From an uncultured bacterium (lineage in GTDB: Bacteria > Bacillota_I > Bacilli_A > Erysipelotrichales > Erysipelotrichaceae): a stretch of 64,000 bases of DNA. The stretch spans positions 186,001-250,000 of the forward strand of contig CAINEY010000011.1 in the NCBI GenBank assembly GCA_903847945.1. The letters run 5' to 3'. This document shows, piece by piece, positions 1-8,430 of this stretch; position 1 is the first letter of the stretch; each line of letters opens with the position of its first letter. The notes below the pieces were generated by a model. That model saw only the letters and a program-made list of their open reading frames with translations, was not told where the DNA came from and searched no databases. The position numbers and the translations under genes were made by a program.

Positions 1-1
1 T

Positions 2-697
2 GAAGACATGGTGGGGGGACAACTCAACATCCCGCGTGAGAACATCAACATTGTTCGGATCGATAACGTGGTGACTTCAGGCAGCATCGACAAGTACCGG
101 CATATCTTAACGATGGCCAAAACCTTGGACTTCAGCGTGGAAGCCAACTACCGGGCGATGGAAGCCGAACTCAACATCGACTCCTACATCGATTACTGGT
201 TGGCCGAGATGATGTGCGCCAACTACGATACCCTCAATACCCGCTATTTCTGGTCGCCGGATTACGACAACGGCAGAATCAACCTCTTCTTTTATGACTT
301 GGATTACGCGTGGTATTGGCCCGATCTCAACTACTACAGCCACATGACCAATCCGGAAGGCATGGCCGTCCGTAAAGTCACTACAGCCTTGGGCATTGCG
401 ATGGTGCAAAGCCCGATCTTCCGTGAACGGTTCCTGGAACGTTTGAGTGATTTCTTAACGAACCAGTGGACTGAGGACCTGGTGATGGATCGCCTGGATG
501 CCCATTTGAGCCTTCTGTTGCCGGAAGTCCAGCGGGACTGGGCACGGTGGGGATTCGACTTCTCGACGTATGACAATAACGTGGACTACTTAAAAGATTT
601 CATTCAACGTAGGACTGCTTCAGTCCTCAAAGATACCAAAGCCTATTTCGGTCTCTCGGATAGCGAATACGATGACCTCTTTGGAGATCTCCCATGA
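2..697 (+). CDS. CotH-like kinase family protein, C-terminal part (5' end outside window)
   Basis: The frame is open to the left edge, so only the last ~231 residues are present. The segment resembles the C-terminal part of the CotH protein-kinase-like family: an acidic run with D-x-D-x-A (FFYDLDYAWYW), then a helical tail. CotH proteins are secreted or coat-associated kinases that phosphorylate surface proteins, and CotH-like proteins also occur in non-spore-formers. Its stop overlaps the start of the VTC-domain gene by 4 nt (ATGA), so the two are translationally coupled, and a DUF4956 gene follows. CotH, VTC and DUF4956 genes are commonly found together, which supports the family call. The catalytic N-terminal part cannot be inspected here. 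Confidence 0.72.
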   Translation, partial: EDMVGGQLNIPRENINIVRIDNVVTSGSIDKYRHILTMAKTLDFSVEANYRAMEAELNIDSYIDYWLAEMMCANYDTLNTRYFWSPDYDNGRINLFFYDLDYAWYWPDLNYYSHMTNPEGMAVRKVTTALGIAMVQSPIFRERFLERLSDFLTNQWTEDLVMDRLDAHLSLLLPEVQRDWARWGFDFSTYDNNVDYLKDFIQRRTASVLKDTKAYFGLSDSEYDDLFGDLP

Positions 698-1374
698 ACC
701 TTCGCCATGAACTCAAATACGTAACGACACCGGGAAGGGCTCAGGCCTTGCGTTCGTCGCTCAGTGCCTTGATGGATAAGGATCCCAATGGAAATGCCGA
801 GGGAGCCTATCAAATCATCAGCCTCTATTACGATACGATCGATGGGGCTGCCTTCTTCGATAAACTCGATGGGATCGAGTACCGACGAAAGTACCGCATC
901 CGAGCCTACAACGCCAATCGTTCCTTCTTCAAACTGGAATGCAAATACAAGCTCCAGGATTGGACGGCCAAGGAATCCGAGACGATCGATCCTGAGCTGG
1001 TTCGAGCACTCATGAATGGATCGGAGGTGCGACCTGTTGAATTAACAGCAGGTCCTCTGACGAAACGGTTCCTGCGTGAAATCACGATGATGAATTTGAA
1101 ACCTTCAGTCATCATCCAGTATCAACGGACGGCCTTGGTCAGTGAGGATCTGGATGTGCGGGTTACCTTTGATGAACAGATCAGCATGGGTAGTTACACC
1201 ACGGATGTGTTCTCACCGGATCTGCCCCTGATTCCGGTGGTTGACGAGGAATCCGTCGTCGTGGAAGTGAAGTACAACGAAGTCTTACCGATGGTCATCG
1301 CGCTTCTCTTGCGTCCGATGACGATGCAACGCCTGGCCGTCAGTAAATACGCCTTAGGGTACAACAAAAAATAG
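694..1374 (+). CDS. VTC-domain polyphosphate polymerase-like protein
   Basis: A 226-residue protein made of one VTC domain, the tunnel-fold catalytic module that builds polyphosphate from ATP in the yeast VTC complex. The residues expected to line the tunnel are present: RHELKYV at residues 3-9, YYDT, the basic pair in RRKYRIRAYN, ECKYK, QYQR, DVRVTFDE and VVEVKYN near the end. There is no SPX domain and no membrane segment, so the domain probably stays in the cytosol and works with the adjacent membrane protein. It overlaps the cotH-like gene by 4 nt and is followed 9 nt later by the DUF4956 gene, with an AGGAGG site between. That it makes polyphosphate here is inferred from the fold and intact residues. 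Confidence 0.82.
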   Translation: MNLRHELKYVTTPGRAQALRSSLSALMDKDPNGNAEGAYQIISLYYDTIDGAAFFDKLDGIEYRRKYRIRAYNANRSFFKLECKYKLQDWTAKESETIDPELVRALMNGSEVRPVELTAGPLTKRFLREITMMNLKPSVIIQYQRTALVSEDLDVRVTFDEQISMGSYTTDVFSPDLPLIPVVDEESVVVEVKYNEVLPMVIALLLRPMTMQRLAVSKYALGYNKK

Positions 1375-1383
1375 GAGGTCTTT

Positions 1384-2055
1384 ATGGACATCATTCAACA
1401 GATTCAGCAGTTGCTGGTGCAGCAGTTTACCGGAACCATCACGTTAACGAGCATGCTGCTCTCGTTAGTCAGTGCCTTTGTCATTGCGCTGTACATTGTG
1501 CTGGTGTATCGCCGTACGTACAACGGTGTCGTCATGTCGAAATCGTTCGCACTGCTTCTGGTGCTGTTGGCGATGGTCACCTCGCTGGCCGTGAGGACCA
1601 TCAGTTCAAACCTGGCCTTGTCCCTGGGCATGGTCGGGGCCTTGTCGATCGTCCGTTACCGGACAGCCGTCAAAGATCCGCTGGATACCGGCTTTATCTT
1701 CTGGGCGATCATGGCGGGGATCATGGCGGGGATCGGGCTTTATCTCATTGCCATCATCAGTTCCTTGTTGTTGGGGGTGCTCTTCATGGTCATCTTCGGC
1801 GTCGAGATCAAACGTTCGGTGCAGTACCTCTTGATCGTCCGTTATGAAGCCTCAGCCCATGACTTGGTTATTGCGGCACTGAAGAAGTTACCTAAGCAAT
1901 CGCTGCGCAACAAACACCTGGTGGGTAACACCGTGGAGTTGACGTTGGATGTGCAATTGGCAGTAGGTCAGGATCATCTGATTGATCCGATCAAAGCGGT
2001 CCGGGGTGTGGAGTCGGTCAACCTGGTTTCCTATCAGCAGGATTATGGACTTTAG
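1384..2055 (+). CDS. DUF4956 family membrane protein
   Basis: A 223-residue protein with four or so hydrophobic segments in the first 150 residues (about 20-42, 52-70, 75-90 and 105-145) and a soluble C-terminal domain of about 80 residues. The segment GALSIVRYRTAVKDP between membrane helices is typical of DUF4956. No enzymatic role is established. It is the third gene of the CotH-VTC-DUF4956 module and is likely to anchor or channel the product of the VTC enzyme, which is inference from gene order. AGGAGG lies just upstream of the ATG. A hairpin terminator follows the stop directly. Confidence 0.8.
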   Translation: MDIIQQIQQLLVQQFTGTITLTSMLLSLVSAFVIALYIVLVYRRTYNGVVMSKSFALLLVLLAMVTSLAVRTISSNLALSLGMVGALSIVRYRTAVKDPLDTGFIFWAIMAGIMAGIGLYLIAIISSLLLGVLFMVIFGVEIKRSVQYLLIVRYEASAHDLVIAALKKLPKQSLRNKHLVGNTVELTLDVQLAVGQDHLIDPIKAVRGVESVNLVSYQQDYGL

Positions 2056-2078
2056 ACAAGCCTGACGGCTTGTTTTTT
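2056..2078 (+). terminator. Rho-independent terminator after DUF4956 gene
   Basis: A 7-bp stem ACAAGCC/GGCTTGT with a TGAC loop is followed by a run of six T. It closes the cotH-like/VTC/DUF4956 operon. The next gene starts only 9 nt downstream of the T run. Confidence 0.85.
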
Positions 2079-2086
2079 GAGGAATC

Positions 2087-2794
2087 ATGAATCAGGACAC
2101 TTATCAGGATGTGATTCAAACCATCCGACACTTGATCGATGACAGACAACTCAACGAAGCGCAGCGTCTTTTGGATCAAGAGCTGCGCATGCCTTACATT
2201 CCGCCTGAAGTGGAAGGTATCCTGCGCCAGCTTGATGCATATGTCAAAGCTCAGCAAACCCCGGCCCCTCGGGCATCCGTGTTGACCCCAAGTCAGATTC
2301 TGGCGTATCTTAACGGGGACGAAGAGCACCAACTGGCAGCAGTGGTTGCCTTAAGTGCCTTGAATCTTCGGGCGCAACTGCCGCTGATCCGTGAAGCCTT
2401 TGAGGTGTTATCGACCCGAATCTTGAAGAGTCTACTGGTCAATGTCTGCATCGAACAAGCCCTGACCGAGGAATTCAGTTTCACGGATCAGGGAATTACG
2501 TATACGTTTATTCCGGCGGCTTTAACGGCTCCGCAGGAGTGTGAAGGCTATGGGGCAGCGAAGACCATCCTGATCGACTGGCTTGAGAACGATAACCCAT
2601 CCTTATTGATGTTGGCTATGCAACAACTCGATCACACCGTACTGCTCAAATTGCCGGAGCCGGTCGATACGGATGAAGCATTGGACTTGGTCCTTGAGGT
2701 GCTCAAACCGATCTACATCCAACTGGCCGATGCAAGCCAATGGCAGCAGTTCTTAACCGAAAAGGGGTTAGCACATCCCCTTAGCACTCATTAA
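2087..2794 (+). CDS. Conserved helical protein of unknown function (DUF3196/TPR-like)
   Basis: A 235-residue acidic, mostly helical soluble protein without signal peptide. The N-terminal ~60 residues look like a helical repeat (DDRQLNEAQRLLDQELRMP), followed by a linker rich in P and A near residue 60 and a second helical region. It resembles DUF3196-type proteins found near tig in Mollicutes relatives, but that match is from memory and weak. The start follows GAGGAA. It sits alone between a terminator and the CIRCE/promoter region of tig, whose upstream arm overlaps this gene's last codons. No function can be assigned. Confidence 0.6.
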   Translation: MNQDTYQDVIQTIRHLIDDRQLNEAQRLLDQELRMPYIPPEVEGILRQLDAYVKAQQTPAPRASVLTPSQILAYLNGDEEHQLAAVVALSALNLRAQLPLIREAFEVLSTRILKSLLVNVCIEQALTEEFSFTDQGITYTFIPAALTAPQECEGYGAAKTILIDWLENDNPSLLMLAMQQLDHTVLLKLPEPVDTDEALDLVLEVLKPIYIQLADASQWQQFLTEKGLAHPLSTH

Positions 2795-2807
2795 TTGACA
2801 GTGCTAA
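2781..2807 (+). promoter_or_regulatory. CIRCE element (HrcA operator) before tig-lon
   Basis: TTAGCACTC, a 9-nt spacer and CAGTGCTAA match the CIRCE consensus TTAGCACTC-N9-GAGTGCTAA at 17 of 18 positions with exact spacing. The element overlaps the stop codon of the upstream gene and the -35 hexamer of the tig promoter, which is where the HrcA repressor would block transcription. HrcA itself is not in the window. Confidence 0.9.
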
Positions 2808-2822
2808 AACCTGTGCTATAAT
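2795..2822 (+). promoter_or_regulatory. Sigma-A type promoter of tig-lon-engB
   Basis: TTGACA (2795-2800), a 16-nt spacer and a perfect TATAAT (2817-2822). The -35 lies inside the CIRCE element. Transcription would begin near 2829, leaving a short leader with AGGAGG before the tig ATG. Confidence 0.9.
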
Positions 2823-2845
2823 AGTGGAGCAATTGAGGAGGTCCT

Positions 2846-4114
2846 ATGAAAGCAACGTGGACAGTGAAGGAAAAATCGAATGGAGTATTGAGTGTCAGTT
2901 TGGAAGGGGAAGCCTGGGCCAAAGCCCAAGCGAAAGCCTTAAAGAAACTGGCCGAAAAAACGGAAATCAAGGGCTTCCGCAAAGGAAAAGCCCCGATTGA
3001 CCAAGTGAAGAAAGCCGTTGGTGAACGGGAGCTCTGGCTGAATGCCGTCGAAGAAGTGGCGCAAGATGCCCTCGAGTTTGGGATGAAAGAAACCAACGCT
3101 TTACCGATCAGCCGTCCGGAACTGGGCGTTGAACAACTCAGCGCTGAAGCCGCGACGTTGACCTTCACCTACGATGTAAAACCGGAAGTCAAACTGGGCC
3201 AATACAAGGACCTCGGCATCAAGAAAGACAAAGTGCGCGTCACCAAAAAAGAAGTCGACGCGAAAGTGGAAGAACTCCGTCATCAGTTCGCCGAACTGGT
3301 GTTGAAAGAAACCGGTAAAGTCGAAGATAAGGACACGGCCGTGATCGACTTTGAAGGCTTCAAAGACGATGTGGCCTTTGAAGGCGGTAAAGGCGAGAAC
3401 TACAGCCTTGAAATCGGATCCAATAGCTTCATTCCGGGATTTGAAGAAGCCATCATCGGAATGGAAACCGGAGAAATCAAGGATATTCCGTTGACCTTCC
3501 CCGAAAACTACCACGCCGCTGACTTAGCCGGCAAAGAAGTGGTGTTCAAAGTCAAAGTCAATGAAATCAAGACCAAACAACTTCCTGAAGTCAACGATGA
3601 CTTCGCCAAGACGGTCAATCACCACAACACCGAAACGATGAAGGACCTTCTGGAACACCTGGAAGCCCATCTGCGTGAAGACAAAGAGGCCGAAGCCGAA
3701 GAGAAATTCACCAACGAAGTGCTGACCAAAGTGGTCGAAGGCGCAACGTTGGAGGTCCCACAATCCTTGATCAACGAAGAAACTGACCGGATGGTGGAAG
3801 ACTTCGCGGCCCGTTTGAAACAACAGGGCTTCACGATGGAACAATTCAGCCAGATCACGGGACAAACCGAAGCGCAGCTGCGTGAACAGATGACCCCGGA
3901 TGCGGCGGGCAAAGTCAAAGTCCGCCTGGTGCTGGATGCGATCGCCAATCAGGAAAACTTGTCGGCGACCGATGAAGAAGTCGAAGCCGAATACACCAAG
4001 ATCGGCACCGACTACAATTTGGAAATTGCGCGAGTCAAAGAACTGTTGGATCGCGATACCGTAGTGTATGATTTGCGTCTGCGCAAAGCCTTTGATTTAA
4101 TTAAAGGAGAATAA
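2846..4114 (+). CDS. tig: Trigger factor (ribosome-associated chaperone and prolyl isomerase)
   Basis: A 422-residue protein of normal length for the family. The ribosome-binding loop GFRKGKAP is at residues 43-50. An FKBP-type prolyl isomerase domain covers roughly residues 150-240 (for example AVIDFEGFKDD and FIPGFEEAIIGM), and the rest is the chaperone arm domain. It binds at the peptide exit tunnel of the 50S subunit and shields nascent chains. It is first in an operon with lon and engB behind a promoter covered by CIRCE, so it is probably heat-induced through HrcA. Placing trigger factor and Lon together couples folding and degradation. Confidence 0.97.
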   Translation: MKATWTVKEKSNGVLSVSLEGEAWAKAQAKALKKLAEKTEIKGFRKGKAPIDQVKKAVGERELWLNAVEEVAQDALEFGMKETNALPISRPELGVEQLSAEAATLTFTYDVKPEVKLGQYKDLGIKKDKVRVTKKEVDAKVEELRHQFAELVLKETGKVEDKDTAVIDFEGFKDDVAFEGGKGENYSLEIGSNSFIPGFEEAIIGMETGEIKDIPLTFPENYHAADLAGKEVVFKVKVNEIKTKQLPEVNDDFAKTVNHHNTETMKDLLEHLEAHLREDKEAEAEEKFTNEVLTKVVEGATLEVPQSLINEETDRMVEDFAARLKQQGFTMEQFSQITGQTEAQLREQMTPDAAGKVKVRLVLDAIANQENLSATDEEVEAEYTKIGTDYNLEIARVKELLDRDTVVYDLRLRKAFDLIKGE

Positions 4115-4146
4115 GCAGCGCGTCATCCTGAGAAAGGAGACAACCT

Positions 4147-6465
4147 ATGACCAGCTTAAATGAAGTGAATATCCCAGCCGTCGCCACCCGCGGCGTGCTG
4201 ATTTTTCCCAACCAAGAAGTGATGATCGAAGTCGGGCGTGAGAAGTCCATGAATGCGGTGGATGAGGCCCTCAACTATTTCGACGGCCAAGTCTTCATCG
4301 TGTCGCAACGCGATGTGTTGGTGGATGAACCGCACGAGAATGATCTCTTCCTGTACGGGACCCTCTGTAAGATCAAAACCGCCCGCAAGAAAGAAGGTTT
4401 TCAACGCGTCACCTTTACCGGGGTCAAACGTGCCAAGATCATCCGTCTGAGCGAGGATGAGAAGATGCTGTTTGCGACGGTTCAACCCCTCGAGGACATC
4501 GCCGGTGACAGCACCGAAGAAATCGCCTTGGTTCGTCAAGTCGGCAAAGCCTTGGAGCAGATCTCCAATGCGCAGAATCATTTCCCGCAGGAAGTGTTCA
4601 ATCAATTGACCAAGGGCGTTTCCGCCAGTCAGTTGGCCGATCAAGTCTCTCAGTACTTTCCGATGTCGATCGATGACCGACAAGCGCTGTTGGAGGAACT
4701 CAACCTCAATGCGCGTCTACTCCTCATCATCGGGAACTTGAAGAAAGAAAAAGAACTCAGTTCGATCGAACAGGGCATCAACGAAAAAGTCCGTGAACGC
4801 ATCGAAGAAAACCAACGCGAGTACTACTTGCGTGAAAAACTGCGTGCGATCAAGGAAGAATTAGGCGATGTGCCGACCGGAACAGACGATGTGGAAGATC
4901 TGCGTCGCTTGGTGGAAGAAAACCCTTATCCGGAGAATATTAAAGCCAAGGCCTTGGAAGAGATCCAACGTTATGAAATGCTGCCGAGCGCTTCCGGTGA
5001 AAGCGGCGTCATCCGTACTTACCTGGATTGGTTACTGAAGACCCCGTGGTGGCAGGAATCGGCGGACAACGAAGACCTCAACGCTGTACGTGGGGTGCTT
5101 GATCACGACCACTACGGCTTGGATAAAGTCAAAGACCGCATCATGGAGTACCTGGCCGTTAAGTTGATGACCAAGTCCCTGCATGCGCCGATCCTGTGTC
5201 TGGTCGGTCCTCCGGGGGTCGGGAAGACCTCCTTGGCCAAGTCCATTGCCAATGCCTTGGGGCGCAAGTTTGTGAAGGCCTCCCTGGGTGGAGTTCGGGA
5301 TGAAGCGGAAATCCGCGGTCATCGTCGGACTTACCTGGGTTCCTTGCCTGGACGCATCATCCAAGGCATGAAGAAAGCCGGAGTCATTAACCCCGTCTTC
5401 CTCATCGACGAAATCGACAAGATGGCTTCCGATTACAAGGGCGACCCCAGTTCAGCCATGCTGGAAGTGTTGGATCCCGAACAGAACTTCATGTTCTCGG
5501 ACCACTACCTGGAAGAACCCTATGATCTCTCCAAGGTCATGTTCATCGCGACAGCCAACTACCTCGAAGACATTCCGGCCGCGCTTCGCGACCGTCTGGA
5601 AATCATCAACCTGTCCTCGTACACGGAAGATGAAAAGGTCAATATTGCGACCAACCACCTGATCCCCAAACAAGTCGCCATCAACGGCTTGTCGACGGGT
5701 CAGTTCAATTTGGGTGAAGCGGAGCTGTTGCACATCATCCGTAACTACACCCGTGAAGCCGGTGTCCGTCAACTGGAACGCCACATTGCTGCTTTGTGCC
5801 GCAAGAGTGTCTTGACCATCCTCAAAGACAACAAGCCTTCGGTTCATATCGAGGATGCGTTGTTGGTGGAGTGGCTAGGGAAAGAAATCTTCGAATACGG
5901 CCGTAAAGAAACCGCCAACCAGATCGGCGTGGTTACCGGTTTGGCGTATACGTCCTTCGGCGGTGATGTGTTGCCGGTCGAAGTCACCACCTTTGAAGGC
6001 AAGGGCCGTTTGATCGTCACCGGACAGTTGGGCGACGTGATGAAGGAATCCACTGAGATCGCGCTGGGCTATGTGAAATCAAATGCCCGCAAGTATTCGA
6101 TCGATCCCAAGTTCTTCGAAGAACACGATATTCATATCCACGTTCCGGAAGGAGCCGTTCCCAAAGACGGACCCAGTGCCGGGATTACCTTAACCACAGC
6201 TATCGTGTCTGCCTTGACCCATACCCCGGTGTTTGCCAACTTAGCCATGACCGGTGAAGTCACCTTGCGCGGCTTGGTGTTGCCGATCGGCGGACTCAAA
6301 GAAAAATCTTTGGCAGCCCACCGAGTTGGCATTACGAAGATCCTGATTCCGAAACTCAATGTGAAGGATTTGGATGAAATCGCCCCAGTCGTCAAGCAAT
6401 CCATCGAATTTGTCCCCGTCGAATCCATGGAACAGGTCCTGAGTCAGGCCCTGGTCAACGGATGA
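4147..6465 (+). CDS. lon: ATP-dependent protease Lon (LonA type)
   Basis: A 772-residue soluble LonA protease. The N-terminal substrate-binding domain begins PAVATRGVLIFPNQEV, the AAA+ module has Walker A GPPGVGKT at about 354-361 and Walker B VFLIDEIDKM, and the C-terminal protease domain has the catalytic serine in DGPSAG (Ser677) and the lysine in GGLKEK (about 718-720). It degrades misfolded and selected regulatory proteins in the cytosol. An AAGGAG site precedes the ATG and the gene lies 32 nt after tig. Its stop overlaps engB by 4 nt. Heat control through the shared CIRCE promoter is likely and matches the known CIRCE-lon link in Mollicutes. Confidence 0.97.
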   Translation: MTSLNEVNIPAVATRGVLIFPNQEVMIEVGREKSMNAVDEALNYFDGQVFIVSQRDVLVDEPHENDLFLYGTLCKIKTARKKEGFQRVTFTGVKRAKIIRLSEDEKMLFATVQPLEDIAGDSTEEIALVRQVGKALEQISNAQNHFPQEVFNQLTKGVSASQLADQVSQYFPMSIDDRQALLEELNLNARLLLIIGNLKKEKELSSIEQGINEKVRERIEENQREYYLREKLRAIKEELGDVPTGTDDVEDLRRLVEENPYPENIKAKALEEIQRYEMLPSASGESGVIRTYLDWLLKTPWWQESADNEDLNAVRGVLDHDHYGLDKVKDRIMEYLAVKLMTKSLHAPILCLVGPPGVGKTSLAKSIANALGRKFVKASLGGVRDEAEIRGHRRTYLGSLPGRIIQGMKKAGVINPVFLIDEIDKMASDYKGDPSSAMLEVLDPEQNFMFSDHYLEEPYDLSKVMFIATANYLEDIPAALRDRLEIINLSSYTEDEKVNIATNHLIPKQVAINGLSTGQFNLGEAELLHIIRNYTREAGVRQLERHIAALCRKSVLTILKDNKPSVHIEDALLVEWLGKEIFEYGRKETANQIGVVTGLAYTSFGGDVLPVEVTTFEGKGRLIVTGQLGDVMKESTEIALGYVKSNARKYSIDPKFFEEHDIHIHVPEGAVPKDGPSAGITLTTAIVSALTHTPVFANLAMTGEVTLRGLVLPIGGLKEKSLAAHRVGITKILIPKLNVKDLDEIAPVVKQSIEFVPVESMEQVLSQALVNG

Positions 6466-7052
6466 GCTTTCAAAACGCTCGCTTTGTGACGTCAGCGGCT
6501 GCCATGATCGGATATCCGGCCACGGATCTTCCGGAAGTGGTGTTGGCTGGACGCAGCAATGTCGGCAAATCCTCCTTCATCAATGCCTTGTGCCAACAAA
6601 AGCACTTGGCGTATGTTGGAAAACGTCCCGGAAAGACGCGATTGATCAACTTCTATGAAATTCCGGAGACCTTGAGTTTGGTGGACGCACCCGGATACGG
6701 CTACGCCAAGCGTTCCCGCACCGAACTCGCTGCTTACGGAAAACTCATGGAGGACTATTTCACGACCCGATCCATCGCCGGTGTGCTGCTGATCATCGAC
6801 AGTCGACACGGACTGATGCCGGATGATGAAGACATGCTCTCGTTCATTCAAGAGAAGAAGTTAAGTTTCATGGTAGTGGCTACTAAATCCGACAAACTGA
6901 CCCAATCCGAACGCATGAAGACGCTAAATCAGCTTCAACAGCGTTTTGGGAACGGTGTGATCCTGTTTTCGGCCCAACGGCCTCAAGAAGTCAAAAAAAT
7001 GCAGGATCGTCTGCTTCAGTTCATCACTCCATCCTCCAACAACCCCGCTTAA
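6462..7052 (+). CDS. engB: Ribosome biogenesis GTPase EngB/YsxC
   Basis: A 196-residue TRAFAC GTPase of typical length. G1 is GRSNVGKSS (residues ~31-39), G2 lies in RPGKTR, G3 is DAPGYG, G4 is TKSD and G5 is the SA in LFSAQ. The family is needed for assembly of the 50S subunit. The ATG overlaps the lon stop by 4 nt (ATGA), so it is translationally coupled to lon. The lon-engB order is also seen in Bacillus. A hairpin follows the stop. Confidence 0.96.
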   Translation: MSFQNARFVTSAAAMIGYPATDLPEVVLAGRSNVGKSSFINALCQQKHLAYVGKRPGKTRLINFYEIPETLSLVDAPGYGYAKRSRTELAAYGKLMEDYFTTRSIAGVLLIIDSRHGLMPDDEDMLSFIQEKKLSFMVVATKSDKLTQSERMKTLNQLQQRFGNGVILFSAQRPQEVKKMQDRLLQFITPSSNNPA

Positions 7053-7063
7053 AGCGGGGTTTC
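7041..7063 (+). terminator. Hairpin terminator after engB
   Basis: A 10-bp perfect inverted repeat AACCCCGCTT/AAGCGGGGTT includes the engB stop codon and is followed by only three T, so termination may be partial. Confidence 0.65.
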
Positions 7064-7065
7064 AC

Positions 7066-7093
7066 TTGACCGACCTCTCTGAGCAGGTATAAT
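7066..7093 (+). promoter_or_regulatory. Promoter of the NimA-like gene
   Basis: TTGACC (7066-7071), 16-nt spacer, TATAAT (7088-7093). Transcription should start near 7100, so the ATG at 7126 with AAGGAG before it is the start, not the earlier in-frame GTG at 7102. Confidence 0.85.
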
Positions 7094-7125
7094 GAAACGG
7101 TGTGTTTGCACACCAAGGAGTGACT

Positions 7126-7590
7126 ATGCGTTTGATGCGTCGCAGTGATCGGGCCATATCCCGTGATGAGGCTCTGATCCTGCTTAAACAAGCCGAATAC
7201 GGCATTCTCTCAACCGTCGGGGAAGACGGATGTCCCTATGGGGTTCCGCTCAGTTTTGCACTAATCGGCGAAACCCTGTACTTTCACAGCGCCATGGAAG
7301 GGCGAAAACTGGATAACCTCACCAATCAACCCTGTGTTTCCTTTTGTATCGTCGGAAACACGCAAGTTCTTCCGGCCCGATTTACGACGGCTTTCGAAAG
7401 CGTGATCGTCAGCGCCAAAGCCTCCGAAGTGTTCGGCAGTGAGAAACAAGCCGCTCTGGAAGCCTTGATCGACAAGTATTCCGCGGCCTTCAAAACCGAA
7501 GGAATGGCCTACATTGAAAAATCTCAAGCCAAGACCCGGGTCATCCGCCTATCCATCGAGTCCATCACGGGGAAAGCCCGTCGCATCTAA
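7126..7590 (+). CDS. Pyridoxamine 5'-phosphate oxidase-fold flavoprotein (NimA-like)
   Basis: A 154-residue split-barrel protein of the FMN-binding PNPOx-like group. The N-terminal MRLMRRSDRAIS is typical of the NimA branch, followed by EYGILSTVGEDGCPYGVPLSF and LYFHSAMEGRKLDN, which hold the FMN-binding positions. Family members bind FMN or heme; some reduce nitroimidazoles, but most have unknown substrates. The gene has its own promoter and a terminator, so it is monocistronic. The exact substrate cannot be read from the sequence. Confidence 0.85.
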   Translation: MRLMRRSDRAISRDEALILLKQAEYGILSTVGEDGCPYGVPLSFALIGETLYFHSAMEGRKLDNLTNQPCVSFCIVGNTQVLPARFTTAFESVIVSAKASEVFGSEKQAALEALIDKYSAAFKTEGMAYIEKSQAKTRVIRLSIESITGKARRI

Positions 7591-7614
7591 AAATCCGCTT
7601 CAAGCGGATTTTTT
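7589..7614. terminator. Bidirectional terminator between convergent genes
   Basis: The inverted repeat AAATCCGCTT/AAGCGGATTT is flanked by A on the left and a T run on the right, so it can stop transcription from both the NimA-like gene and the convergent HAD gene. Confidence 0.85.
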
Positions 7615-8392
7615 ACAGGTAACCGAGTTGAGTCAGGATCGTAACAATTCCATCATCATGGACGGGAGGGGCGATGTAGTGGGCAATTGTTTTGACCTCA
7701 TCCACGCCATTGGCCATGGCGACACTGATCGGGGCATGTTTCAACATTTCTACGTCATTGAGAGAATCGCCGAACGCAATGTAATAATCCGGCAGATGAA
7801 GCAGGTCCAAGGCTTCCAGGATGGAGGCGTGTTTGGAAACACCGGCCACCACGGTATCGGCGGATGTCGTCATTGTAGGATGGATATCGATGCCCGGGAT
7901 GTCGTCAAACATCGACCAATCGTACCCCATGGTTTCATACAGGATGATTTTATCCACGGGTCGACCATCATAGTAACCCATCGGAGGAATCGGTTCTTTA
8001 TAGAAGCCGTTGGCGGTGGTCACCCAGTGATTTTGTTTACCAACTAAAAGGTTGCCTTCCGGAGATCCCAAAAAGACACAGATCGATAACGTTTGGGCTC
8101 GTCCTAATACGGCATTGACCGTTTGTGGCGTAAAGCGATGCCATCGTAAGACGGTTTGATGCTGATCGAGGATCATCTGTCCATTATTGAGGATGTACAG
8201 GGACCAGGGAACTTTGTCTTCGATATCCAGACTTTTCACCAGTTCCAGACTGCGACCGGTGGCAATGCAGATCCCATATCCGCGATCATGAAGGGCATTG
8301 AGCGCACTCACGGTAGAAGTTGGGATCGTATGGGTCAAGGTGTCCAGTAATGTGTTGTCGATATCAAAGAAAAGCATGCGCGGAAGGTTCAT
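7613..8392 (-). CDS. HAD-IIB (Cof-type) phosphatase
   Basis: A 259-residue haloacid dehalogenase superfamily hydrolase. Motif I is FFDIDNT (nucleophile Asp10, general acid Asp12), motif II lies in CIATGRS and motif IV is FGDSLNDVEM, with a Cof-type cap between. Cof-like enzymes dephosphorylate sugar phosphates, cofactor intermediates or flavin precursors; the substrate is not predictable. The ATG lies exactly 6 nt after an extended -10 (TGATATAAT, on the minus strand at 8404-8399) and has no ribosome binding site, so the message is probably leaderless. A divergent HAD gene begins 38 bp away. Confidence 0.9.
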   Translation of the reverse strand: MNLPRMLFFDIDNTLLDTLTHTIPTSTVSALNALHDRGYGICIATGRSLELVKSLDIEDKVPWSLYILNNGQMILDQHQTVLRWHRFTPQTVNAVLGRAQTLSICVFLGSPEGNLLVGKQNHWVTTANGFYKEPIPPMGYYDGRPVDKIILYETMGYDWSMFDDIPGIDIHPTMTTSADTVVAGVSKHASILEALDLLHLPDYYIAFGDSLNDVEMLKHAPISVAMANGVDEVKTIAHYIAPPVHDDGIVTILTQLGYL

Positions 8393-8398
8393 GACCTG

Positions 8399-8423
8399 AT
8401 TATATCAAAGACTGTGGTATAAT
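8399..8423. promoter_or_regulatory. Back-to-back extended -10 promoters of two leaderless HAD genes
   Basis: On the minus strand TGATATAAT ends 6 nt before the ATG at 8392. On the plus strand TGGTATAAT (hexamer 8418-8423) ends 7 nt before the GTG at 8431. Both carry the TGn extension. Clear -35 boxes are not visible, because each -35 region would overlie the other gene's -10. Confidence 0.75.
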
Positions 8424-8430
8424 GGTCCCC

